Source of the DNA: Prunus persica
Lineage: Eukaryota; Streptophyta; Magnoliopsida; Rosales; Rosaceae
Assembly (NCBI RefSeq): GCF_000346465.2
Contig: NC_034010.1
Coordinates: 5,645,394 to 5,709,393, forward strand
DNA length: 64,000 nt
Reading direction: 5' to 3'
The notes below the pieces were generated by a model. The model was not told the origin of the DNA. It worked only from the letters and a program-made list of their open reading frames with translations, and searched no databases. A program made the position numbers and the translations under genes. Of this stretch, positions 11,955-21,875 are shown in pieces. Every line of letters begins with the position of its first letter. The first letter of the stretch is position 1.

Positions 11955-13392
11955 GGGTGGTGTATTCAATTACAATTATAAAGCATTTAGAAAGATTTTA
12001 AAAATCCGGGTGCATTCAATTTGGATTTATACAAACTATAAAAGAGGTTTTACAAGTTTGGGTGTATTCAATTCCGACTTGTATGAACTTTTAAAAAGTC
12101 TATTCAAATATGAGTGTATTCAATTTGGATTATAAAAAAGTTGAATCAAATCTAGCTGTATTCAAAAGGTCATATATTTGGAAGGATTTCATTAAGTGAT
12201 AAATTTTGGAAGGTTTTAAGGTGAGAGCTATAAATAACAAAGACCATAATAAATCCAACCTCCCCCCAAGTATTTCATCGGACATTTTTCTCTCGCCCTA
12301 GCTTTTCTTTCTGCAACAGAAGACGAACAACTGTCTGGTTCGTGGGTTGAAAATATGGTTGAAATATGCCATCCAAGTATGCAAACCATGTCTTTTTTAT
12401 TTACTGATGACGAAGATAATGTTTTCCAGCCACTTAAACACTAGTTTATTTTAATTTACTCCAAAATAGGAAGAAAAAAAATTGGGAGCACGTTTTCGAA
12501 GAAATGAAAGGATGTGGGAAAACAACCCAAACAGAAAGATATTGAATAGAATCTCAAATCCTTACATTGATAGCTGTCCAGGCATTGGAGAGTAAAATGA
12601 ACAATTCTATGTGCCCAATGAAGCTTACTGACCCCATTGTGCAAACACCCACTTCATCCATGTAGATAAGCAATACTTGGAAAGATATTCGGGTAAATCC
12701 TCTCCTACAAAACAGAAAAAAGGTTAGGATAGCGAGAAAACATCCTTCATCTTCTAACTCCACTACGAATGATATGTAAGTTAGAAAGACGTCCCAGCTT
12801 TTAAGTTCAGACGAGATCAAGTTTAAAGGACTACTCAATTAATTCAAAACAAGAAGAAAATCAAAGGTAAACTGATTATGACCATTGCCCATGGATAATA
12901 AAAATGGATCAATTATAAAATAAACCATTGAATTATGAGGCAAATTTCCATTTAGCACCCAATTATCTTCAGTCCCTTATCTTTTGGAGGATGAAGTTGA
13001 ATTTTTTTCCAACGCTTGCTTATCTTTTGGAGGGCGAAGTTGAATTTTTGTATGCATATCTCATTTTCTCACCTTCTTTGCTAAATACTATTTATGTGGC
13101 TGTCAATATTATCAAGATTACTAGTTGGCTATTAATGACTAATTAGTTGTAGGTGTGACTAATTAGTTGGCTCTTAGCATTCATTTTTAAAAAAATATGT
13201 TAAAGAAATTATAGAAGTCTGGAATAAAAGCCATACAAATCTTAAGAAAGCTTATTAAAAAATTATATAGAAGTCTTCTGAAAGTCCATCAAGTTCTATA
13301 TGAATTCTAAAGTTCTAATCAAGTTTTATGAAATTTGGCACTTAAACAAAAAAATTTTAAACGCTCTAGAATCCTAATTGAATATACTATAG
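11955..13392. mobile_element. Putative non-autonomous DNA transposon carrying a captured gene fragment
   Basis: The left end holds several copies of a GTGTATTCAATT motif (11,960, ~12,010, ~12,060, ~12,115). The right end, read in reverse complement from ~13,392, starts GTATATTCAATTAGGATTC and aligns imperfectly with the left end (GTGTATTCAATTACAATTA) over ~38 bases. Between these ends lies an inverted copy of the 3' part of the 55-58 kb gene. Repeated GTGTATTCAATTTGGATT motifs are common in plant MITE-type elements. No clear target duplication is seen, so the element boundaries are tentative. Nested MITEs are an alternative reading. Confidence 0.4.
12331..12965 (-). pseudogene. Inverted partial copy of the 3' end of the gene at 55.2-58.35 kb
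   Basis: In reverse complement this matches 57,993-58,646 closely over ~640 bases. It covers the last part of intron 2, the final exon (encoding ...YLSKYCLSTWMKWVFAQWGQ-stop) and 3' flanking sequence. The copied exon has GAGAGG where the parent has GAGG just after the splice acceptor. The original acceptor would therefore shift frame, although a second AG two bases on would restore it. The first two exons are absent, so this is a fragment and not a gene. Confidence 0.9.
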
Positions 13393-13399
13393 AATATGG

Positions 13400-13820
13400 A
13401 AAGTCATGAATAGGAGTTAGGAATAAGAAAGAATGAATGGGTATGAGATCAACTATTGTCTCCTAATCAAATCTAATTCTTGATTCTTTCAAGTATTTTA
13501 TTACGGATTTTAGTTGAACCCACATAAATTATTGTTTTATTCCTTATATATTTGCAAACGTATAAAAATTCATGAATTGAAATGATTGCAGTACTCATAT
13601 ACCCACTCGAAAAGTAAGAAATGAGAATAACTATATAATTTTATAAAAGAAAAAAACATGATAACTATATAATAGCTCTAAGTACCATCTAATAAACGCA
13701 AGACATGTATAATATTTCCAATACAGCTAGCAACATATCATAAAAAGTAATACAGTAAGTTGGAGAATTATTCCTCATGTTCTATGTGTATTGGATGTAT
13801 CCGGAAGATATATCGCATGA
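13400..13820. other. AT-rich intergenic sequence upstream of the NAC-alpha promoter
   Basis: No coding signal, repeat array or RNA gene is seen. It consists of AT-rich sequence with short, weakly repetitive runs. Confidence 0.5.
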
Positions 13821-13830
13821 GCTTGAGTGA

Positions 13831-13977
13831 GCCCAGCCCAACAGTAAGAACTAATTGGTAATTATCGGACGAGCTTAATGTCAAACTCGTCATTTAAAAC
13901 ACCGAGTTGTGAGCTCGTGAGTATAAAAGCGCCAACTACAATCCCTTGCGAAGTCGATTTTGGGGTTTTAGGGTTTT
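13831..13977 (+). promoter_or_regulatory. NAC-alpha core promoter: site II pair, TATA box, telo-box
   Basis: Two GCCCA cores sit in GCCCAGCCCA at 13,831-13,840 (site II, TGGGCY on the other strand). A TATA box, TATAAAAG, is at 13,922-13,929. A TTTTAGGGTTTTT telo-box-type motif is at 13,967-13,977, about 60 bases before the start codon. The site II plus telo-box combination is well known in plant ribosomal-protein and other translation genes, which fits the product. The transcription start is inferred to be near 13,950-13,960. Confidence 0.65.
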
Positions 13978-14034
13978 TGCAATACGCACTCTTTCACTTT
14001 CGCCTGTAACTCTTCCAATTTACAAACCAAAGCC

Positions 14035-15913
14035 ATGACTGCTCAGACCCAGGAAGAGCTCCTCGCTGCCCATCTCGAACAGCAAGCCATCGATGTAAGT
14101 CTTAACTCTCTCTCTCTCTCTAAAGATTAATGGTTTTGTGGTGCCTCTGTGTGTATTTGAGTGGAGAGTCGGATAATTTGTACATCTACTTGTTGTAAAT
14201 GCCAGTGCTTTGCTTTACTTTCTTTACCACTGGAAGACATCATTTGCTGAATTTCTGGATGGATTTGTTAGTTAACTTGAAAACTTCAAGTGGGTATTGA
14301 ATGAAAATATTATCTCACTTATTTTGTCTTGTTTCTACATATTTATATGTTCAATCATATTTTACTTAGTTAACATATAACCTTTAAATTTTATGACCAA
14401 AGATCTCTTGATTTGGTAAATTACCTGACCCAAATTGATTTTAGTGAAGGTATATATAGTTGAACAGATGCCAAAGAATGAAAGTACATGTAATGAAACA
14501 CGTCTACATCAAAATTATTCTACCTAAATGTTTTTTCTTTTTCAATGATGCCAATGGATATCAAAATTTGGATATTTTTCGTTATTACTTTCTCTTGTTT
14601 TATTACCTTTCTGATAATAGGCTGGGATGTCTTTAACTAAATACCTTTTGTTGGCAGCCTGATCAGCCAACAGTTGAAGAGGAAGATGATGACGACGACG
14701 ACGACGAAGATGACGATGATGACAAGGACGATGATGAAGCCGAGGGTAAGTTTATTGTCAAGTTTTTTCTTATCATCCCCCCTCCCTCACTCTCCGGCCT
14801 CTCTATCCCTTGTTAAAAGGATACATATGCATTTATTAATTTTCTGGGCACTAGTTATGTGGACATGTAATAATATAGGTTGGAATGTAAGCCGTGCTTT
14901 TAGTTTTAATATTCAAAATGTATTATTTATACATGAACTCTCTAACATTTAGATTGTCAAAATTTGTCATCTCTCACATCACTGCAAGTCTGCAACATAT
15001 GAGCCATCTAGTTGGGTTGTTTGATTTTACATTAAAATTTTAGTATGGGTTACTCTAGCTTATAATTTTCATCTAAGGCCACAATGCTCTGGTCATACAT
15101 GTGGGCTTAGAAAAATGAAATTTTAGAGTGAGGCTAATGGTTTGAACAAATGAACTTCCAGTGGTATTTGATCATACAAAATGAATGAAGTTTGTTAATT
15201 TACAGTTTGAGTCATGATGCACCTACCTAAGCCATATAGACATTCTCATCAAGGACACAACCTCACCTGGTTTATTCTTCTTTAACATGTTAACTTTCTA
15301 ATTATATTCTCATTGTTTCCCTTTGTGATCAGGACAACAAGATGGAGAGGCAAGTGGGAGGTCAAAGCAAAGCAGAAGTGAAAAGAAAAGCCGCAAAGCA
15401 ATGTTGAAGCTTGGAATGAAGCCCATTCCAGGTGTTAGCCGGGTTACAGTCAAAAAGAGCAAGAATGTTTGTGCATTTCCTACTCTGATATTTTTTTATT
15501 TGATTCCCTTTTAAAATTTTCATTCAGATTAGTGTATGGCTTTTTTGCTAACATAATATATTGTGGCTTTAAATAACCAGATCTTGTTTGTGATATCCAA
15601 ACCGGATGTTTTCAAGAGTCCAACTTCAGATACATATGTTATCTTTGGTGAGGCAAAGATTGAGGACTTGAGCTCGCAACTACAGACTCAGGCTGCTGAG
15701 CAGTTTAAGGCTCCTGATCTCAGTCATGTGATCTCCAAACCTGAGACCTCGACCCTTGCTCAGGATGATGAAGATGTAGATGAGACTGGAGTGGAGCCCA
15801 AGGACATTGAGTTGGTGATGACACAGGCAGGAGTATCAAGATCAAAGGCTGTAAAGGCACTGAAGGCTGCAGATGGAGACATAGTTTCTGCAATTATGGA
15901 GCTTACCAACTGA
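14035..15913 (+). CDS. Nascent polypeptide-associated complex subunit alpha (NAC-alpha-like), 4 exons, 204 aa
   Basis: This is the alpha subunit of the ribosome-bound NAC chaperone, which shields nascent chains in the cytosol as a dimer with NAC-beta (BTF3). Exons are 14,035-14,094, 14,658-14,745, 15,333-15,466 and 15,581-15,913, all with GT-AG introns and agreeing phases, giving 615 nt and a TGA stop. Residues ~28-48 form an acidic Asp/Glu run. Residues ~70-135 form the NAC domain ([20 protein letters not shown] followed by [14 protein letters not shown]). Residues ~163-203 form a UBA domain ([20 protein letters not shown]...). The length is typical of plant NAC-alpha-like proteins. The start is the first ATG after the TATA box, giving [20 protein letters not shown]. 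Several paralogues normally exist in plants, so I give no numbered symbol. The gene appears intact. Confidence 0.96.
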
Positions 15914-16800
15914 GTTTTAGATATGTTTTCTCATTTGATGGTTTTTTTTTTTGTTTTTTTTTAATGGTTTGTCCAGATCTTTTGTGCTTGAAGTTGGTCT
16001 GGATTATTTCCATTTTAGTTATGTGTTTCTCAACCTTGTTGTATCAGTGACAAACTGAGAATTGCATAAAACTGAGCCATGCCCATTTGAAGTTTAGTAG
16101 CTGTACTTTTTACTGATTTGTGGTCAAGTTGTCAAGTTCACAACCATAATTTCATCATGGTATGACGCAAGTGACAGTCCCAAAGTAAACACATGAACTT
16201 CATTCCATGAAACTATAGCGCAAGCCCTATTTGTGCCTTTTTCTTGCTTCCAAAATCTCGACTGGTTTTGGAAATTTCATGCCTATTTGGAACTCGTTTT
16301 TGGCAAGTAGATCGAACGTCGTGAAATCGATAATCTGGTGAAAGTGCACATCTTATGAGTTCGAAAATGGACGGTACTTGGTATTGTTAAATGTCAATAT
16401 CAGGCTCCCTGGGTAAGCGTTTTAGGTTTGCCCGTGGCTCCAAAGTACGGAATGTTGGTTTTTTTTATCATCTAACCGGGGCTGGAAGTCTGTCCATGAT
16501 TAGGGTTTATGGGGTGCAATTGGTAATTGGATGTAATTTGGAGTTGGGGTCAACAGGGTTGAGTACAAATCTTGTATTGGTAAGATACAAATTCAGCTTG
16601 TGCAAATACGACAGAGCATGCTGGGGTTAGGGGACATCAAGAACGAGAAAAAAAGAACATAGATTTTATTGTCACAAGCTATGACATTAGATTTTTTCAA
16701 TATATGAAAATATAAGTTGATTATATCAAGGGATTGCAACTGTGGGATGACAAATCTTGTCCCTGGTACCTAGTTTCTAACCTGAATTTTTTGGTTACAG
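15914..16800 (+). other. NAC-alpha 3' UTR and following non-coding sequence
   Basis: T-rich sequence follows the stop codon and is likely the 3' UTR to about 16,130. The rest shows no supported gene. A 79-codon open frame at 16,391-16,630 has no recognisable features and is treated as chance. Confidence 0.5.
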
Positions 16801-16829
16801 CAATCAACCATAATTTAAATTTAACAAAA

Positions 16830-17240
16830 TTTTCTTTTGTTTGGAAATAGAGAAATGTTTAACACCCAAGAAGAGGGAAATAAGCCCACAAAGACTAGAC
16901 AAAATTTCAGTTTGTCTAGGGCAAGTAACTCCAAGAAGAGGAAGGGACATTTCCACCAAAGCTTTCCCTTTTTCATGTTGAACCACCATACTTGTGCCAC
17001 CTCTCCTAGCTCCTGCGTTTTAAGCCCCATCAACGTTCAATTTCAAAGAGCCTCAATCTGGTTGCCTAGCCTCCATCTGGCCTCTGCCTCCACGAAGGTT
17101 ACGTAGGTGATGTGGCTATACAGCCTCCCTGAATCCTCCTGCTATCTGCACAGCACGATCGAAAGGCACGTGGGGTTCATCAGGGATTTCAGCATGGACC
17201 AGCTTATTATTCATGCCATTCCGTATCTTCCAGACGACAT
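16830..17240 (-). pseudogene. RNase H-like (RVT_3 type) fragment, probably LINE-derived
   Basis: The minus strand reads VWKIRNGMNNKLVHAEIPDE, then LKLNVDGA, then GGTSMVVQHEKGKALVEMS and RQTEILSSLCGL. The 'KLNVDGA...GG...V.DE.G' pattern, followed by an 'A/TE' helix, is typical of RNase H-like domains found at the end of plant non-LTR reverse transcriptases. An in-frame stop after NVDGA and the lack of any reverse transcriptase nearby make it a relic. Confidence 0.55.
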
Positions 17241-17292
17241 ATACCTACAATTTTGTACCTACATGTAGTTTTATGATAATGTACTAGTCATG

Positions 17293-17429
17293 CTAGGAAG
17301 ACCACATTATTAGACCACCTTATAAGCCATCTCTCTCTAATAGAGGTGGAGGAGTTCACCAATATAATAAAGGCCCCTCTCTATTAGATCGGTGGTTAAC
17401 AAGGTGGTCTATAAACAGAGTCTCCCTAG
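17293..17429. mobile_element. Small MITE-like element (137 bp)
   Basis: The left end is CTAGGAAGACCAC...TTAGACCACCTTA. The right end, in reverse complement, is CTAGGGAGACTCTG...TATAGACCACCTTG. Together they form ~30-bp imperfect terminal inverted repeats. No clear target duplication is visible and no coding capacity is present. Confidence 0.55.
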
Positions 17430-19586
17430 TATTTCCCTAATGTAATTATTATTGTTTATGATAAGGTTCTGCCATGGAGGCTTATTTTCCTGTTCTATTG
17501 TCAGAAGAATGATATGGAGATCAGTTCACAATCTCATCCACACAGGCTTGCGTAACTACCAGATGCATATAGTAGTCTATCCAACGAATTTCTTGCTCAG
17601 AATCGACGCACTATATCTTTAGACCAAAGGAACAAAAAGAAACAAAGAAGAAAAGAAAAAACACAGCTGAGAACTGAGATCAATTAATAAAATGAGAATG
17701 TATCACAAGTTTCATTACATCTGCATAACTTTGGTTTTTCAGAAGCTTCCAACAACAAAAAAAAAGAAAAGGAAAAAAAGAAGATTTTCTGGAGCTTGTG
17801 CTGCATAAAAGAATTTCCAACCAACCCATTCCTTATGACCTGCGAATCACAGTTTGACACTTACAAAAATAATCCATCAAAAGTACAAAGAAAAGTTCAT
17901 CCACATATGTCATAGTACGGAGGAATGACTCTTTTATATGGAAGGAGACGTAATTTCTTTTCCAAAATAAGTGATCATCACTTTTGGCCATGACTACTCC
18001 CTCAACAAGTTTCAGAATAATGAAAGCAATTGGTGGAATCATATGCAAAACCATGGGCCTTCTAATTCTAAGAGTAAGGATACTAATACAGGGAAAAGCA
18101 AGAAAAGTAACTTCAGTCTCAAAAAGCATCCTAGTTTGTTGGTAAAATTAGACCTGTATACCAATACGTACAAGTACAACGATAATGTATCCAAGCATTT
18201 TAACTTAGGGAGAGCCTGGCTAAATGAATTCAGATTGGGTATGCATTTAATGTTAGTTAAGAACCTCATGAGATAATGCAAGGCTGATGATTTAATATAG
18301 GTAAGATGACAGAAGAGGCATTCTTAAAGAAAACATCGTTAAGAAGGGATGTTAAAATATTATTCACCATATTTCAAACATGCACATACTGCCCTTGTAT
18401 TCGGTAATGTACAACCATGACCTACCCGGCTGTGATCACTAGTGCAGGCAACAAAAATATCCCCTCTTAGAGATGACCCTTATCTTAAAATTTACCAGCA
18501 CTGGAGCCTTTGAACGTATGCGATCCATAGTAAATCCCCCACCATCTTCTTACCAAAGGATCTCAAGCATTTCTCAATGAGGCACAGTTGTTCTTCTGCT
18601 GTCCTCATTTTGAAAACATTACAGCAAACAGCAACATCATTTACTGGTTGCAATAAAGTCTTTTTCAGTCCAGAAAAAATCCATCGTAGCAGAGGACACA
18701 CAAAAATACCCTGTACAGAATCAAGATTATCCTAAAAGTACCAACACCATTAGAAAACCAAAGTTATGTACAAGGACTGTACCCATTAGAAAAATAAAGA
18801 TTATCCTAAAAAATTATCCTACTGAACTTCAAGCGAGATTAATATGAGGTATATTTTTAACTTAATGAACTCTTTCATCTGCCCAACTTGTTGCAAAAAC
18901 ATTAGAACAAACACCACAATTTTCTGCTTCAAATGCTGTTTCAAATCCAGAAACATCCATTACAGCAAACTCATCCACTGGAAAACCAGAATTTGAATCC
19001 ATTTCAATTTCTCAGTAACAAAAACCGTTCAAGAATCAAAAGAAGCCCCAACGTCTAGCCAAAAAGAAAGCAACATTAGAACAAGACAAACAAAAATGGA
19101 AGTGATAGAAAAGCCAAAATGTATCACTAACATATAATGCCTTTGATTCTAGTGGAATGGACTCTTTGATATTGTTCCCTTTATAGATACAATTATAAAT
19201 GTCCACTTGGAAATATAAAATTATTAGTAAAAGAACAATGGGCAGTCGAAACTAACTGATTATGTTTAAAACAGTGTTCTCCTTCGCTTCTCAACAGATG
19301 CAGCAAGGACTTCATGATACTAACAGAAGGTATAGCTAATAGCAATCGCAGTCCAAACATGCTCTTAAACCAATTAAGTGCATGAAGATGGAGTTTCACT
19401 TTTTATTATTTATGTGCCTGATATTAGGGAAAAAGTTGTATAATGTGAATGAATACGTATAACGAATCAGAAAACGAGAGTCAACCAAACAAATCTAAAT
19501 GATTACATATAAAAAAAAGAACTCTAAATCCAGAGCAAAGAGACAATAGTTCAATACAAAATTTCACAGGTCCACTTACTATTGCA
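17430..19586. other. Non-coding stretch 3' of the mTERF gene
   Basis: About 2.1 kb with only short unrelated open frames. Part of the 19.4-19.58 kb sequence is probably mTERF 3' UTR. A minus-strand frame at 18,492-18,701 contains a plausible-looking peptide (AEEQLCLIEKCLRSFGKK) but no family is recognised. I see no RNA gene or clear repeat. Confidence 0.5.
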
Positions 19587-20708
19587 CTAAGGAATCTCTA
19601 TTGTCTCTTCCTTAGAACTATGGTATATCTCCAGTAGGTCTGGGACTTCATTCAAATACTTAAGAACATAATAATCCAAAAATCTCCTCTCACTTTGTGT
19701 GATCAACCAACACAGCCTCTTGTTGTCCCTATTAATCAGCTCCTTAGAAACCAAAATCTTGAAAACATTATACCTTGGTAGAACTGTTTTCTCAAAACCA
19801 TGCATAAGAAGCATGGGATTGGCAATCATAGTCTCCGGTTCCAACTTCACAGTGTTCAGAAAGAAATCCATGACTCTCCCAAGTTTCTCCTCCGAACAAG
19901 CTAAACAAAATGGTTGGCGCTTAAAAACTGACAGAACAACATCTTCAGACCACCCGTAACTCTTAAAAAATTCAATTTTCCTTTTCCATGTTGACTCTTT
20001 CATAGAGATCATAACTCGAACAGCCCGGACAAACATCGGACCAGTCGGGTCAATGCCCAAATCTTTTATTGTTCTAACTGCATAAGCCATTCTGTCAACA
20101 TTTTGCATTACAGTCCTTGGCTGAAACAATATCATTTTTGTTATAACATCTAAGGGAACACCTTCACTCTGCAAAAGGGCCACATTGGGTTGAATTGTAC
20201 CCACACTATCCATGTTTAACAGCCATGAAGAGCGCTTGGCCGCCGCCAACATATCATTGGTTGAAAGCAATTTCTTGAGAAATTGAACTGCTGGTTTTAT
20301 GTGAGAATCCAAACTCCGAGTCAAAATGACTGGATTCAATAAAACGAGCTCTGGCAGATTCTGACCCACAAAGCCATTTTCAATGAGAAAGTTGAATTTG
20401 GGCTCCAGATTGCTGAGTACCTTGTAATGGAGGATTGTGGGGCGCTTGGTGATCAATTTGGCGATTTGGGCATCATCAAATCCGTTAGATTTCAAGAATT
20501 TGAGCATAGAATCTATCCGATGTGTTTGCTTCTTATCAATCTGGAGCTTCTTGGAGGCTGAGATTGCAGATTCTAAAGGAAGCCCGCATGACTTCACCAG
20601 GTACTCAACTGTAAAAGATGAACATAATGCAGCTGTAGGCGTTGGTAATGTTGCAAGAAGGCGTTTTTGTACTAAAGAAAGCAGATTTCTGAGGGCAGTG
20701 TTAGCCAT
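19587..20708 (-). CDS. mTERF family protein (organellar transcription termination factor-like), intronless, 373 aa
   Basis: mTERF proteins bind organellar nucleic acid through stacked ~30-residue helical repeats and act in mitochondrial or chloroplast transcription, splicing or translation. The N-terminus (MANTALRNLLSLVQKRLLAT) is Arg/Leu/Ser/Thr-rich with few acids, as in organellar targeting peptides. From ~residue 60 on, repeats with the Leu/Pro pattern are visible: FDDAQIAKLITKRPTILHY, LPELVLLNPVILTRSLDSH, LDVITKMILFQPRTVMQNV, WSEDVVLSVFKRQPFCLACS. The 'P' near the end of the second helix in each is typical. It is single-exon and 373 aa long, like the large plant mTERF group that occurs in multi-copy clusters. 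The frame is open throughout. It is divergent (head-to-head) with the SAC3C gene. The specific member and the organelle are not determined. Confidence 0.95.
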   Translation of the reverse strand: MANTALRNLLSLVQKRLLATLPTPTAALCSSFTVEYLVKSCGLPLESAISASKKLQIDKKQTHRIDSMLKFLKSNGFDDAQIAKLITKRPTILHYKVLSNLEPKFNFLIENGFVGQNLPELVLLNPVILTRSLDSHIKPAVQFLKKLLSTNDMLAAAKRSSWLLNMDSVGTIQPNVALLQSEGVPLDVITKMILFQPRTVMQNVDRMAYAVRTIKDLGIDPTGPMFVRAVRVMISMKESTWKRKIEFFKSYGWSEDVVLSVFKRQPFCLACSEEKLGRVMDFFLNTVKLEPETMIANPMLLMHGFEKTVLPRYNVFKILVSKELINRDNKRLCWLITQSERRFLDYYVLKYLNEVPDLLEIYHSSKEETIEIP

Positions 20709-21875
20709 TTTCGAAGCTGATGTTCACACTGTAACACAAATTTCCCGTTGTAGCCAGACCGGAAAGATTGGGATCGAATAGGTAACTAGGGTTTTTGCTG
20801 GGCTTTTCGGTTTTTCCTTTCTCGGTAGAGGGGAAACTTATTTGGACCCGACAACGGTTAAACTATGTACACCCTACATTAGGGCAACCGTGCTTCCTAG
20901 AGAAGCAGTGCTTCTTAGAAAAGCACTGTCGTTTTTTTATCATGTAGTTTATCAATTTACCATTTTTGTTCCGTAGTTTCAATACACATTCCAATTCAAA
21001 TCCCTCTCAATTCCATTATGTTTTTTTAACACTCGTCACTCACGGGAGAGGTATTATAATCCATTTGAGCTAAATTTTTTTCTAATTCACTCAAATTTTA
21101 ACCCAACGATAAATTTTTTCACAAAATTCTAAGCTCAAAAATCAGGCATAAAGTGAACGAAAATAATTCGAGCTAATGTTTTATCACTGGATGGTTCGAA
21201 TGGATTGAAATATCCCTCGTGAGCACATTGTCAAAACTTTACAAAATTACGAAGAATTAAATAAAAATAAAAATATATTTTTAAATTGCTTCGAATAGAA
21301 AACTAAAATAGTAAAATTCAAACTATGCTAGCAAAAAAAGAAGAAGATAAAATTGAAACTATGGACCAGTGTTAAAAACGATAGAATAAATTGACCAAAA
21401 ATAACAGTTTGCCTCTTCTTTTTTTTCCTTGTATGTTTTTAATTTTAAATGTCTCCAAATCTCCTTTTCCATAAAGCTTCCATTTTGCTTGTTTTTGCTC
21501 TTTGTATTCTCAGTTAATCAACCCTTGAATTGCCAACGGGGACTAATCCAGAAAAGCTATATCATCTTGTAAACTAGAGATTTCAAATTTAAAACCCCGT
21601 AACATTGTAATTGTGTGTAAGAGAAATCCTTTTCTCCTCTGTCATTTTTTTAGTGTACTAAAATAATCAACTCCTGAATCAATTTAACAAAACCATTTCC
21701 TGAAACATCCACACCCCCAAGCGCCCTGTGTCCCCTTTTCTTTTTCCCCGTGAACCTCATTCTCTGGATTGATAGAGCTTGCTAGAACCCCTTTTGTTTT
21801 ACTTTGATTTTCTTTTGAAACTTTGATCTAGCTGATTTGGTACCAAAAGAGAGAGAAAGGAAGAGGAAGGTGGAA
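20709..21875. promoter_or_regulatory. Shared intergenic promoter region between mTERF (minus) and SAC3C (plus)
   Basis: 1,167 bp separate the two start codons. No ORF or repeat array is seen. A small near-palindromic cluster (AGAGAAGCAGTGCTTCTTAG, ~20,900-20,920) lies on the mTERF side. T-rich and pyrimidine-rich tracts precede the SAC3C start. No unambiguous TATA box is assignable for either gene. Confidence 0.5.

Noticed and set aside
12554..12838. Minus-strand frame starting MSSPLNLISSELKSWDV as a gene
   Set aside because: It is a copy of intron 2 and exon 3 of the 55-58 kb gene, reading through an intron. The same frame appears at 58,134.
14674..14952. 92-codon plus-strand frame starting [11 protein letters not shown]
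   Set aside because: It is an out-of-frame reading of NAC-alpha exon 2 (acidic repeat) running into intron 2.
21837..21875. N-terminal extension of SAC3C from an upstream TTG
   Set aside because: TTG is not a usual plant start; the ATG at 21,876 gives the basic N-terminus expected.
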